A stretch of 10,443 bases of DNA from Sphingomonas sp. (GCA_025935515.1 JAICVC010000067.1:1-10443); one strand, 5' to 3'. Positions 5,072-10,443 are shown, counted from the first letter of the stretch. Numbers and translations are program-made. The notes: generated by a model from the sequence alone, not told the origin.

Positions 5072-6483
5072 ATGTGGATCACTCTCCCGAAGGCAGCGAG
5101 GACGCTTTCGTGCATCATCTCGGACAGCGTCGGGTGCGGGAAGACGGTCTGGATGAAGTCGGTCTCGACCAGCTCGGCGGTCTTGCCGATGGTGTAGCCC
5201 TGGATCAGCTCGGTGACCTCGGCGCCGATCATGTGCGCTCCGAGCAGTTCGCCGGTCTTGGCGTCGAACACCGTTTTCACGAAGCCCTCGACCTCGCCGA
5301 GCGCAATCGCCTTGCCGTTGCCGATCGCCGGGAACTTGCCGACCTTGACCTGGTACCCCTTTTCCTTGGCCGCCGCCTCGGTCAGGCCGACGCTTGCGAC
5401 CTGCGGCCGGCAATAGGTGCAGCCGGGGATGTTCCTGGGATCGGTGGGGTGCGGGTGGGCGTCCTTGTTGCCGAGCTCCTTCGCGATGGCTTCGGCGGCG
5501 GTGACGCCCTCGTGGCTGGCCTTGTGCGCCAGCCAGGGCGGAGCGGTGACGTCGCCGATCGCCCAGATTCCGGGCACGTTGGTGCGGCACATGGGGTCGG
5601 TGTCGATATGGCCCTTGGTGGTTTTGACGCCGAGCGCCTCGATGCCGATATTCTCGGTGTTCGGGACAATGCCCACTGCGACGATGCAATGGCTGAAACG
5701 CTGCTCGGCCGTCTTGCCGTCGCTGGTCTTGATCTTCGACGCGACGCCTTTCGCGTCCACTTTGAGGCTTTCGACTCCGGCTGACGTCAGGATGGTCAGG
5801 CCCTGCTTCTGCAGGCTCTTGGCGAGCTGCGCGCTGACCTCGGCATCCTCGACCGGAACGACGCGGTCGAGCATCTCGACCACCGTCACCTTGGCGCCGA
5901 GGTCGGCGTAGAAGCTGGCGAACTCGATGCCGATCGCGCCCGACCCGATGACCAGCAGCTCGGTCGGCATTTCCGGCGGAGTCATCGCGTGGCGGTAGGG
6001 CCAGCTGCGCTTGCCGTCGGCCTTGGCGAACGGCAAATCACGCGCCCGAGCGCCGGTCGCGATGATGATGTGCCTGGCGGAAAGCTCGGTGGGCTTGCCA
6101 TCCGCGCCGGCCACGATGAGCTTGCCTTTGCCGGTCAGCTTGCCCTCGCCCATCACCACCGTGATCTTGTTCTTCTTCATCAGGTGCGCGACGCCCTGGT
6201 TGAGCTGCTTGGCGACCGCGCGGCTGCGCGCCACGACCTTGGCGATATCGAACGATGGCTTGTCGTTGCTGAGGCCGTAGGCGTCGGCGTGGGTCATGTA
6301 GTGGAAGACCTCGGCGGTGCGCAGCAGCGCCTTGGTCGGGATGCACCCCCAGTTGAGGCAGATGCCGCCCAGCAACTCGCGCTCGACGATCGCGGTCTTC
6401 AAACCCAGCTGCGCTGCCCGGATCGCGGCGACATAACCGCCGGGTCCGGAGCCGAGGACAACGAGATCATATTGGTCAGCCAT
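5068..6483 (-). CDS. lpdA: Dihydrolipoyl dehydrogenase (E3)
   Basis: A 471-aa flavoprotein that reoxidises dihydrolipoamide on E2 and passes electrons to NAD+. Start at ATG 6483 (MADQYDLVVLGSGPGG) with AGGAAG at 6495-6490, 6 nt upstream. Visible elements: FAD-binding GSGPGG (11-16); the redox disulfide GGICLNWGCIPTK with C42 and C47; the NAD-binding LLVIGSGAIGIEFASFYADLG; the second FAD motif GIWAIGDVT; and the C-terminal dimer and catalytic segment VFPHPTLSEMMHE with the His-Glu pair. All catalytic residues are intact and the length is normal. The start overlaps the thioesterase stop by 8 nt, and the stop overlaps the transporter start by 4 nt, so translation is probably coupled. With E2 two genes upstream, the main role is likely in the pyruvate complex, though E3 may be shared with other 2-oxoacid complexes. 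Confidence 0.97.
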   Translation of the reverse strand: MADQYDLVVLGSGPGGYVAAIRAAQLGLKTAIVERELLGGICLNWGCIPTKALLRTAEVFHYMTHADAYGLSNDKPSFDIAKVVARSRAVAKQLNQGVAHLMKKNKITVVMGEGKLTGKGKLIVAGADGKPTELSARHIIIATGARARDLPFAKADGKRSWPYRHAMTPPEMPTELLVIGSGAIGIEFASFYADLGAKVTVVEMLDRVVPVEDAEVSAQLAKSLQKQGLTILTSAGVESLKVDAKGVASKIKTSDGKTAEQRFSHCIVAVGIVPNTENIGIEALGVKTTKGHIDTDPMCRTNVPGIWAIGDVTAPPWLAHKASHEGVTAAEAIAKELGNKDAHPHPTDPRNIPGCTYCRPQVASVGLTEAAAKEKGYQVKVGKFPAIGNGKAIALGEVEGFVKTVFDAKTGELLGAHMIGAEVTELIQGYTIGKTAELVETDFIQTVFPHPTLSEMMHESVLAAFGRVIHI

Positions 6484-6859
6484 TCGGTTCTTCCTCTGCC
6501 GCGATCGGGCGCGGCTGGTTCTTGTCGTCGAGCGCGACGAAGGTGAATTCGCCCTCCGCCACCAGCGTTTCAAGGTCGCTGTCGCGCTGCCGGGCGATCG
6601 CTTCTGCTTTCAGACGCAGCGAGGTGCGGCCCTGCTTCAGCAGGTCGACGTAAACGCTGAGCTCATCGCCGACCGCCATCGCGCCGGGAAACCGAACCGC
6701 GTCAGCCGCGACCAGGATCGCCTTGCCGCGCGTGCGTCGCGAGGCGAAGGAGCCGCAGGCGAGGCCCATTTGGCCCATCAGCCACCCGCCGAACACGCCG
6801 CCATAGGGGTTCGTGTCGGCGGGCATGGCGGTGACGCGGATCACCGCCTCACGGCTCAA
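6476..6859 (-). CDS. YciA-type hotdog acyl-CoA thioesterase with altered active site
   Basis: A 127-aa single hotdog domain of the acyl-CoA thioesterase family. The segment MPADTNPYGGVFGGWLMGQMGLA (12-34) matches the family's N-terminal motif, in which DTN, FGGW and MDxA are conserved and the Asp of MDxA is catalytic. Here that Asp is Gly32 (codon GGC), and the usual Asp after DTNxxG is Gly21. FPGAMAVGDELSVYVDLLKQGRTSLRLKAEA (57-87) is the second family segment. Start taken as TTG 6859, overlapping the pdhC stop as TTGA, because the strand before MPADTN belongs to the fold; GTG 6844 is an alternative. The gene is wedged between pdhC and lpdA with overlaps on both sides. Hydrolytic activity is doubtful; an acyl-CoA or acyl-lipoate binding role is possible but speculative. 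Confidence 0.85.
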   Translation of the reverse strand: MSREAVIRVTAMPADTNPYGGVFGGWLMGQMGLACGSFASRRTRGKAILVAADAVRFPGAMAVGDELSVYVDLLKQGRTSLRLKAEAIARQRDSDLETLVAEGEFTFVALDDKNQPRPIAAEEEPNG

Positions 6860-8199
6860 GCCAGCATTCCCAGGGGGTTTTCGACCAGACGCTTGAACGC
6901 CTGCATCAGCTTGGCCCCTTCGGCACCGTCGATCGCGCGGTGGTCGAAGCTGCCGCTGGCGCTCATCACGGTCGCGATCTGCAGGCTGTCGTTGATCACG
7001 TAGGGCCGCTTCTCGCCCGCGCCGACGGCCATGATCATGCCTTGCGGCGGATTGATCACCGCGTCGAACTGCTTGATGCCGAACATGCCGAGGTTGGAGA
7101 TGCTGGCGGTGCCGCCCTGATATTCGTGCGGCTGGAGCTTGCCCTCGCGGGCACGCCCAGCGAGGTCGACCATCTCCCTGGCAATCGTTGACAGGCTCTT
7201 GGTGTCGGCCCCGACGATGATCGGCGTGATGAGGCCGTCGGGGATCGCCACCGCGACCGAAATGTCGGCGCGGCTGTATTTCAGCATCTGGTCGCCGGCG
7301 AAGCTGACATTCGCCTCGGGCACCTCGATCAGCGCCACCGCCAGGGCCTTGATCAGGAGGTCGTTGACGCTGAGCTTGATGCCGCGGCTCTCGAGACCCT
7401 TGTTGAGCTCCGAACGGAGCTTCAGCAGCGCGTCGAGCTGGATGTCGACCGTGAGATAATAATGCGGGACCGTCTGCTTGGCCTCGGTCAGCCGGCGCGC
7501 GATCGTCTTGCGCATGTTCGAGAGCTTGACCGCCTCGTGCGGGATTTCGGAGCTGACGGGCTGCACCGCCGGCGCGGCTGGTGGCGGCGCGGCAGCTGGC
7601 GCCGCGGGAGGAGCCCTGCCGGCGGCGGCGTCGATGTCGGCGCGGACGATGCGGCCGCCGGGGCCACTGCCCTGGATCGACGCGAGATCGATGTTCTGCG
7701 CCTGAGCGAGGCGGCGCGCGAGGGGCGAGGCTTTCACCCGATCCTGCCCCTCTGCGGGAGAGGACGACTCGGCCGCAGGCTGAGCGGCATGGGTGGGCAC
7801 TGCGGGTTTGCTCGGTGCGGGCGGAGTTTCGACGGGTGCTTTTGGCGGCGCGGAACTCTTTGGAGCGTCGGGCTTCGGAGCACTCCCCTCACCCCGCCCC
7901 GCTACCGCCGAATCGCCCTCTCCTCTCTGGGAAGAGGGGATATTGCCAGCATCTTCGCCCTCGCCGGCCATGATCGCGATCGGCGCGCCGACCTTCACTC
8001 CGTCGGTGCCTTCGGGGACGAGAATCCTCGCGATCTTGCCTTCGTCGACTGCCTCGAACTCCATCGTCGCCTTGTCGGTCTCGATCTCGGCGAGGATGTC
8101 GCCCGACTTCACGTCGTCGCCTTCCTTGACCAGCCACTTGGCCAGCGTGCCCTCCTCCATCGTCGGGGAGAGTGCGGGCATCTTGAGTTCGATGGGCAT
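6856..8199 (-). CDS. pdhC: Pyruvate dehydrogenase E2, dihydrolipoamide acetyltransferase
   Basis: A 447-aa core subunit of the pyruvate dehydrogenase complex, moving the acetyl group from lipoamide to CoA. Start at ATG 8199 (MPIELKMPALSPTMEEG) with AGGA at 8211-8208, 8 nt upstream. One lipoyl domain covers 1-78, with lipoylated K43 in ETDKATMEF. A long Ala/Pro/Ser linker (about 79-153) is followed by the peripheral subunit-binding domain (154-190, ASPLARRLAQAQNIDL...GSGPGGRI), a second Ala/Pro linker, and the catalytic domain from about 222, ending with SFDHRAIDG (H420, D424 of HxxxDG). The opening MPALSPTM is typical of alphaproteobacterial PDH E2. Linker residues 86-106 and about 146-153 are encoded by palindromic repeat sequence. 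E1 genes (pdhA, pdhB) are not adjacent: upstream lies a divergent gene. Confidence 0.96.
   Translation of the reverse strand: MPIELKMPALSPTMEEGTLAKWLVKEGDDVKSGDILAEIETDKATMEFEAVDEGKIARILVPEGTDGVKVGAPIAIMAGEGEDAGNIPSSQRGEGDSAVAGRGEGSAPKPDAPKSSAPPKAPVETPPAPSKPAVPTHAAQPAAESSSPAEGQDRVKASPLARRLAQAQNIDLASIQGSGPGGRIVRADIDAAAGRAPPAAPAAAPPPAAPAVQPVSSEIPHEAVKLSNMRKTIARRLTEAKQTVPHYYLTVDIQLDALLKLRSELNKGLESRGIKLSVNDLLIKALAVALIEVPEANVSFAGDQMLKYSRADISVAVAIPDGLITPIIVGADTKSLSTIAREMVDLAGRAREGKLQPHEYQGGTASISNLGMFGIKQFDAVINPPQGMIMAVGAGEKRPYVINDSLQIATVMSASGSFDHRAIDGAEGAKLMQAFKRLVENPLGMLA
7742..7764. repeat. Short palindromic repeat inside the E2 linker (copy B)
   Basis: TCCT and AGGA flank CCTCT (7749-7753), loop GCGGG, AGAGG (7759-7763). 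It resembles a shortened or decayed member of the same repeat type as 7883-7940. It encodes SSPAEGQ-like residues (about 146-153) immediately before the subunit-binding domain of E2. Confidence 0.45.
7883..7940. repeat. Palindromic interspersed repeat inside the E2 linker (copy A)
   Basis: CTCCCCTCACCCCGCCCC (7883-7900) is followed by an inverted repeat CCCTCT (7916-7921) / AGAGGG (7933-7938). The combination of a CCCTCTCC palindrome next to CTCACCCC is typical of extragenic palindromic repeats in many proteobacteria. Here it is read in frame, minus strand, giving QRGEGDSAVAGRGEG within E2 residues 86-106, a translation hallmark of such repeats. The frame stays open. Confidence 0.65.
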
Positions 8200-8227
8200 G
8201 GGACTTGTCCTGAAAGGCTCGCGAGGG

Positions 8228-8256
8228 CTCAAAGCCAATGCGGCGGGCGCGGTCAA
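8228..8256 (-). promoter_or_regulatory. Candidate promoter for the pdhC operon
   Basis: Reading leftward, TTGACC (8256-8251) and TTTGAG (8233-8228) are separated by 17 nt; transcription would start near 8221, leaving a leader of about 22 nt that contains the pdhC ribosome binding site. The -35 is the same hexamer as in the proposed rpsL promoter; the -10 is poor. The divergent intergenic space 8200-8323 otherwise shows no clear rightward promoter. Confidence 0.3.
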
Positions 8257-8323
8257 GTCTGCGCCGAAGTGTCTGGCCCGGCGCTTGCACTTAAGCGCGG
8301 TTTAACGCAGCACTCTCGTTGGA

Positions 8324-8794
8324 ATGGGGGACGATCCGAAACGCACCTATCTGGTGGTGGTCGACGACAGCGCGGAATCGCGCGTCGCGCTGCGCTTTTC
8401 CGCCCGCCGCGCCGCCAAGACCGGCGGTCAGATCGAAGTGCTCGGAATTGTCGAGCCGCAGGAGTTCGTGCAGTTCGGCGGGGTCCAAGCCGCCATCGAG
8501 GAGGAGCAGAGGCTGCGGATTGAGGGCGTCGTCAGCTCGGCGATCGGCGAGATCCTCGACGAATCCGGAATCGAGGCCAACATCATCATTCGCCAGGGCG
8601 AGGTGGTGAAGACCGTGCGCGATTATGTCGCCGGCCGCGACGAGATCGCGGCGCTGGTGCTGGGTGCCGCGCCGAGCGGATCGCCAGGGCCTTTGGTCGC
8701 CAATTTCACCGGTAATGACGCGGGCCAACTGCCCTGTCCCGTCATGATCATTCCCGGTTCACTGACCGACGAGCGTCTCGAGCAATTGAGCTAG
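8324..8794 (+). CDS. Universal stress protein (UspA) family
   Basis: A 156-aa single UspA domain, cytoplasmic. YLVVVDDSAESRVALRFSARRA (10-31) is the first strand and helix with the conserved Asp pair. IEVLGIVEPQEF (37-48) is the second strand. RQGEVVKTVRDYV (90-102) and EIAALVLGAAPSG (107-119) lead into the last strand VMIIPGSL (140-147). The nucleotide-binding signature Gx2Gx9G(S/T) of ATP-binding Usps is not clearly present in LGAAPSGSPGPLVANFTG, so this is probably a degenerate, possibly non-ATP-binding member. The start ATG 8324 is the only good one, an upstream in-frame stop being at 8303, but it has only a weak GGA directly before it. Transcribed away from pdhC. Its TAG stop shares CTAG with the convergent msrC stop. 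Confidence 0.85.
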   Translation: MGDDPKRTYLVVVDDSAESRVALRFSARRAAKTGGQIEVLGIVEPQEFVQFGGVQAAIEEEQRLRIEGVVSSAIGEILDESGIEANIIIRQGEVVKTVRDYVAGRDEIAALVLGAAPSGSPGPLVANFTGNDAGQLPCPVMIIPGSLTDERLEQLS

Positions 8795-9273
8795 AGCACC
8801 CGCGAAAGTATTTCCCCGAGCTTCGCGACGCCAGCCTCGTCCTCTTCGGTGAACCGGCCCGTCTTCGGGCTGTCGATATCGAGGACGCCGAGCAGTTCCC
8901 CGTCGCGGATCAGGGGCACGACGATCTCGCTGTTCGACGCGCTGTCGCAGGCGATGTGGCCGGGAAAAGCATTCACGTCCTCGACGCGCTGGACCTGGCG
9001 GGTCTGCGCCGCGACCCCGCAGACCCCCTCACCGAACTTGATCCGGATGCAGGCCGGCCGCCCCTGGAATGGCCCGAGCACCAACTCACCGCCGAGGTTG
9101 CGGTAGAAGCCGACCCAGTTCACGTCCGGGAGGGTTTCGAAAATCAGCGCCGAGGCGTTGGCCATGTTGGCGACGGCATCGGTCTCACCCGCGACGAGCC
9201 CTTCGAGCGCGGAAGCGAGGTCGCGGTACATGGTGCCGGCGTCAGCCGCCGCGATTTTGAAATCGTAAGTCAT
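8791..9273 (-). CDS. msrC: Free methionine-(R)-sulfoxide reductase (GAF domain)
   Basis: A 160-aa GAF-fold enzyme that reduces free methionine-(R)-sulfoxide with thioredoxin, repairing oxidised methionine in the cytoplasm. The motif set is complete: VNWVGFY (51-57), LGPFQGRPACIRIKFGEGVCG (66-86), and DVNAFPGHIACDSASNSEIVVPL (99-121). C75, C85 and C109 show the spacing (10 and 24) of the three cysteines of E. coli YebR/MsrC; C109 corresponds to the catalytic one. Start at ATG 9273 (MTYDFKIAAAD); GGAGA (9282-9278) lies 4 nt upstream and belongs to an interspersed repeat. An upstream ATG at 9306 would translate that repeat and is rejected. Probably last in a leftward group RluA-arfB-msrC, but a large hairpin repeat separates it from arfB. 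Confidence 0.95.
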   Translation of the reverse strand: MTYDFKIAAADAGTMYRDLASALEGLVAGETDAVANMANASALIFETLPDVNWVGFYRNLGGELVLGPFQGRPACIRIKFGEGVCGVAAQTRQVQRVEDVNAFPGHIACDSASNSEIVVPLIRDGELLGVLDIDSPKTGRFTEEDEAGVAKLGEILSRVL

Positions 9274-9277
9274 CACG

Positions 9278-9348
9278 TCTCCGTCATTGCGAGCGAAGCG
9301 AAGCAATCCAGCCGGATCGCCACGTCGCTTCGCTCCTCGCGATGACGG
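9278..9348. repeat. Large palindromic interspersed repeat (CGTCATTGCGAG type), between arfB and msrC
   Basis: CCGTCATTGCGAG (9281-9293) and CTCGCGATGACGG (9336-9348) are near-perfect inverted ends, with a second perfect 10-bp pair inside (9292-9301 with 9325-9334). The whole can fold as a long two-part hairpin around the CAATCC...GGATCG middle. This family of repeats is widespread in bacterial genomes. It fills almost all of the arfB-msrC gap and may stop or stabilise the transcript. A second copy begins at 10425. Confidence 0.85.
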
Positions 9349-9363
9349 ATTAGAAATCCGTCA
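9343..9363 (-). terminator. Perfect 9-bp hairpin at the arfB stop codon
   Basis: TGACGGATT (9343-9351) and AATCCGTCA (9355-9363) pair perfectly around the 3-nt loop AGA. One arm is the last arfB codons, the other is the end of the adjoining repeat. It could act in termination or 3'-end protection, but there is no following T-run, and it competes with the larger repeat hairpin. Confidence 0.35.
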
Positions 9364-9760
9364 CCTTCCCGCGCGTCTGCTTGACCGCGCTGCGTTGCCG
9401 CTTCTTGTGCACCCGTTCGGCCTTCACGGACCTCGGCACCCGCGTCGGCTTGCGCTTGCGTTGCACCATATGGGCAGCCGCGATCATCTCCGCCAGCCTG
9501 GCTCTCGCGTCGGTGCGGTTGGCGTCCTGGGTGCGGAAGCGCCGGGCGGTGATCAGCAGCTCGCCCGCGCCGGTCAGGCGGCTGCCGGCGATCTGCTTCA
9601 GCCGTTCGTAAGCGTCGGGATGCAGGCGGAGCTTGAACAGGTCGACGCGAAGCTGGACCGCAGTCGCGACCTTGTTGACGTTCTGCCCGCCCGGACCCGT
9701 GGCGGCGAGAAAGGTCTCGCTCAGGGCGTCCTCGGGAATTTCTATCTCCTCAGGCCGCAT
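9350..9760 (-). CDS. arfB: Ribosome rescue peptidyl-tRNA hydrolase ArfB (YaeJ)
   Basis: A 136-aa release-factor-like protein that frees stalled ribosomes lacking a stop codon, hydrolysing peptidyl-tRNA with its GGQ loop. TGPGGQNVNKVATAVQL (21-37) holds GGQ at 24-26, the same place as in E. coli ArfB (about 140 aa). The domain 2 residue stretch of RF1/RF2 is absent, as expected. The C-terminal tail from about residue 100 is strongly basic (QRKRKPTR, KKRQRSAVKQTRGK), which in ArfB senses the empty mRNA channel. Start at ATG 9760 with AGGA (9770-9767) 6 nt upstream; that AGGA is part of a repeat. A start at 9907 would translate antisense to the neighbouring gene and lacks the family N-terminus. 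Overlaps the RluA-type gene by 11 nt, so coupled translation is likely. Confidence 0.95.
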   Translation of the reverse strand: MRPEEIEIPEDALSETFLAATGPGGQNVNKVATAVQLRVDLFKLRLHPDAYERLKQIAGSRLTGAGELLITARRFRTQDANRTDARARLAEMIAAAHMVQRKRKPTRVPRSVKAERVHKKRQRSAVKQTRGKVTDF

Positions 9761-10424
9761 TCTCTGTCCTGAGCTTGTCGAAGGGGCGCCATTCGCCAAA
9801 ATATTCAGGGAGTGGAGCAGTGACGTCGACGGTCGACTTTCGCTCGCGCGGCACCACCAGCCGCGAGGCGTGGAGCAGCATCGGCCCGCCGGGCACGCCG
9901 TACACACGGTCGCCGGCGATCCCGCGCCCGAACGCCTCGCGTGCGTGCGCGCGGATCTGGTGCGTGCGTCCCGTCAGGGGACGGAATTCAACCAGCGTCG
10001 AGTCTCCGCGAACCGCAATGCGACGCCAGTGCGTTGTTGCTTCGAGACCATGTTGATCCGCGATCATCTTCCACCCCGCCTCGGCGCTCGACGTCTTGGC
10101 CAGCGGCACGTCGATCACGCCTTCAGCTTCCGGGATCTCCCCCGCCACAATCGCAAGATAGTATTTTTCGACTGCGCGCGTCTCGAACGCTTGCTGGAAA
10201 ATCGAGCGCGTCTTCGCGTTGCGCGCAAACAGCAGGCAGCCGCTGGTGTCGGTGTCGAGCCGATGCATCGCGGCGGGCGGGCGCCGGAAGCCGCATTTGA
10301 GCTCGTCGATGCGCGCCGCGATCGAATCCCCGCCGCGCCGCGGCGCATCCACCGGCAGGCCGGCCGGTTTGTCGAGCACGATCGCCTCGGCGTCAATGAA
10401 CAGGATGCGTTCCGAGAGATTCAC
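9750..10424 (-). CDS. RluA-family pseudouridine synthase
   Basis: A 224-aa single-domain pseudouridine synthase of the RluA family, converting specific uridines in rRNA or tRNA. AAMHRLDTDTSGCLLFARN (51-69) carries the HRLDxxTSG motif with catalytic D57. Also present: VEKYYLAIVAG (85-95), LTGRTHQIRAHAREAFG and GDRVYG near the C-terminal third. There is no S4 domain, as in short RluA-type members; the exact RNA target cannot be told. Start is GTG 10424: the only upstream in-frame codons before a stop are AGA and CGG. GGAGA from the 10425 repeat directly abuts this GTG, an unusually tight spacing. The last ten residues, FDKLRTENAA, come partly from an interspersed repeat. Upstream sequence is cut off by the window. 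Confidence 0.93.
   Translation of the reverse strand: MNLSERILFIDAEAIVLDKPAGLPVDAPRRGGDSIAARIDELKCGFRRPPAAMHRLDTDTSGCLLFARNAKTRSIFQQAFETRAVEKYYLAIVAGEIPEAEGVIDVPLAKTSSAEAGWKMIADQHGLEATTHWRRIAVRGDSTLVEFRPLTGRTHQIRAHAREAFGRGIAGDRVYGVPGGPMLLHASRLVVPRERKSTVDVTAPLPEYFGEWRPFDKLRTENAA
9767..9784. repeat. Short interspersed repeat TCCTGAGCTTGTCGAAGG in the RluA/arfB junction
   Basis: I recognise TCCTGAGCTTGTCGAAGG as a short repeat seen many times in sphingomonad and other proteobacterial genomes. Here it is the end of one gene and the leader of the next: on the minus strand it encodes FDKLRT (RluA-type residues 215-220) and its AGGA serves as the arfB ribosome binding site. Only one copy is in the window, so the repeat identity rests on recall. 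Confidence 0.6.
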
Positions 10425-10443
10425 TCTCCGTCATTGCGAGGAG
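10425..10443. repeat. Second copy of the CGTCATTGCGAG repeat, cut by window edge
   Basis: TCTCCGTCATTGCGAG (10425-10440) is identical over 16 bp to 9278-9293; the following GAG is the commoner form of the repeat (CGAGGAG). The rest lies outside the window. As at the first copy, it sits immediately upstream of a leftward gene. Confidence 0.8.

Noticed and set aside
4136..5689. Open frame extending the CDF gene to 5689
   Set aside because: The added 200 residues are the antiparallel-frame shadow of lpdA, rich in Arg/His/Gly, with no CDF similarity.
7742..7940. E2 linker palindromes as an intrinsic terminator or frameshift damage
   Set aside because: The reading frame stays open through both, and all downstream E2 domains are intact, so they are in-frame insertions rather than disruptions.
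9274..9306. msrC start at 9306 (MLRFARNDGDVM...)
   Set aside because: LRFARND is the typical translation of the interspersed repeat; the enzyme family begins after it, at ATG 9273.
9761..9907. arfB start at 9907
   Set aside because: The extra 49 residues are an alternative frame of the RluA-type gene and the repeat (APSTSSGQR); the ArfB family starts at ATG 9760.
1..10443. tRNA/rRNA genes, CRISPR arrays, insertion sequences, phage or toxin-antitoxin genes
   Set aside because: Looked for on both strands; no cloverleaf-like sequence, regularly spaced repeats, transposase or paired small toxic-protein genes were found.

Overview
The window looks like chromosomal DNA of a GC-rich alphaproteobacterium, most likely a sphingomonad (Sphingomonadales). 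This is inferred from the alphaproteobacterial type of pyruvate dehydrogenase E2/E3, a small exported protein of a kind I associate with sphingomonads, frequent GTG/TTG starts, and short palindromic repeats common in these genomes. There is no rRNA, tRNA, CRISPR array, prophage or IS element. The content is mostly housekeeping, but several proteins have replaced key residues and repeats have become part of genes.

Layout. (1) 1-147 minus: 5' part of rpsL (ribosomal protein S12), cut by the window edge. (2) 148-476: the only long gene-free stretch, with a probable rpsL promoter, a structured rpsL leader, and a 21-bp-spaced direct repeat facing the next gene. (3) 477-1303 plus: a small exported protein and a PEBP (YbhB/YbcL) protein encoded as a lipoprotein with a strong second internal start. 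(4) 8199-1307 minus: eight tightly packed genes. In transcription order they are PDH E2 (pdhC), a hotdog thioesterase, dihydrolipoyl dehydrogenase (lpdA), a CDF cation transporter, a cupin, a class-IV aminotransferase, a sulfotransferase-like P-loop protein, and a two-TM PH-like membrane protein. Three junctions are 4-nt stop/start overlaps using TTG or GTG. (5) 8324-8794 plus: a UspA-like protein whose stop shares CTAG with the convergent free methionine-(R)-sulfoxide reductase. (6) 10424-8791 minus: an RluA-type pseudouridine synthase, arfB (ribosome rescue) and msrC, with repeats at both junctions and at the cluster's 5' edge.

How the genes fit together. E2 and E3 sit at the head of an operon without E1, with a thioesterase lodged between them that lacks the usual catalytic Asp. 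The distal half pairs a BCAT-like aminotransferase, missing the conserved PLP-contacting Glu, with a translationally coupled sulfotransferase-like protein. I infer a functional unit; its substrate cannot be read from sequence.

The most unusual theme is repeat co-option. A palindromic repeat is read in frame as part of the E2 linker. A second (TCCTGAGCTTGTCGAAGG) encodes the RluA C-terminus and carries the arfB Shine-Dalgarno. A third (CGTCATTGCGAG) lies immediately upstream of both msrC and the RluA gene and supplies GGAGA to each. I do not see a clearly new defence or mobile system here.
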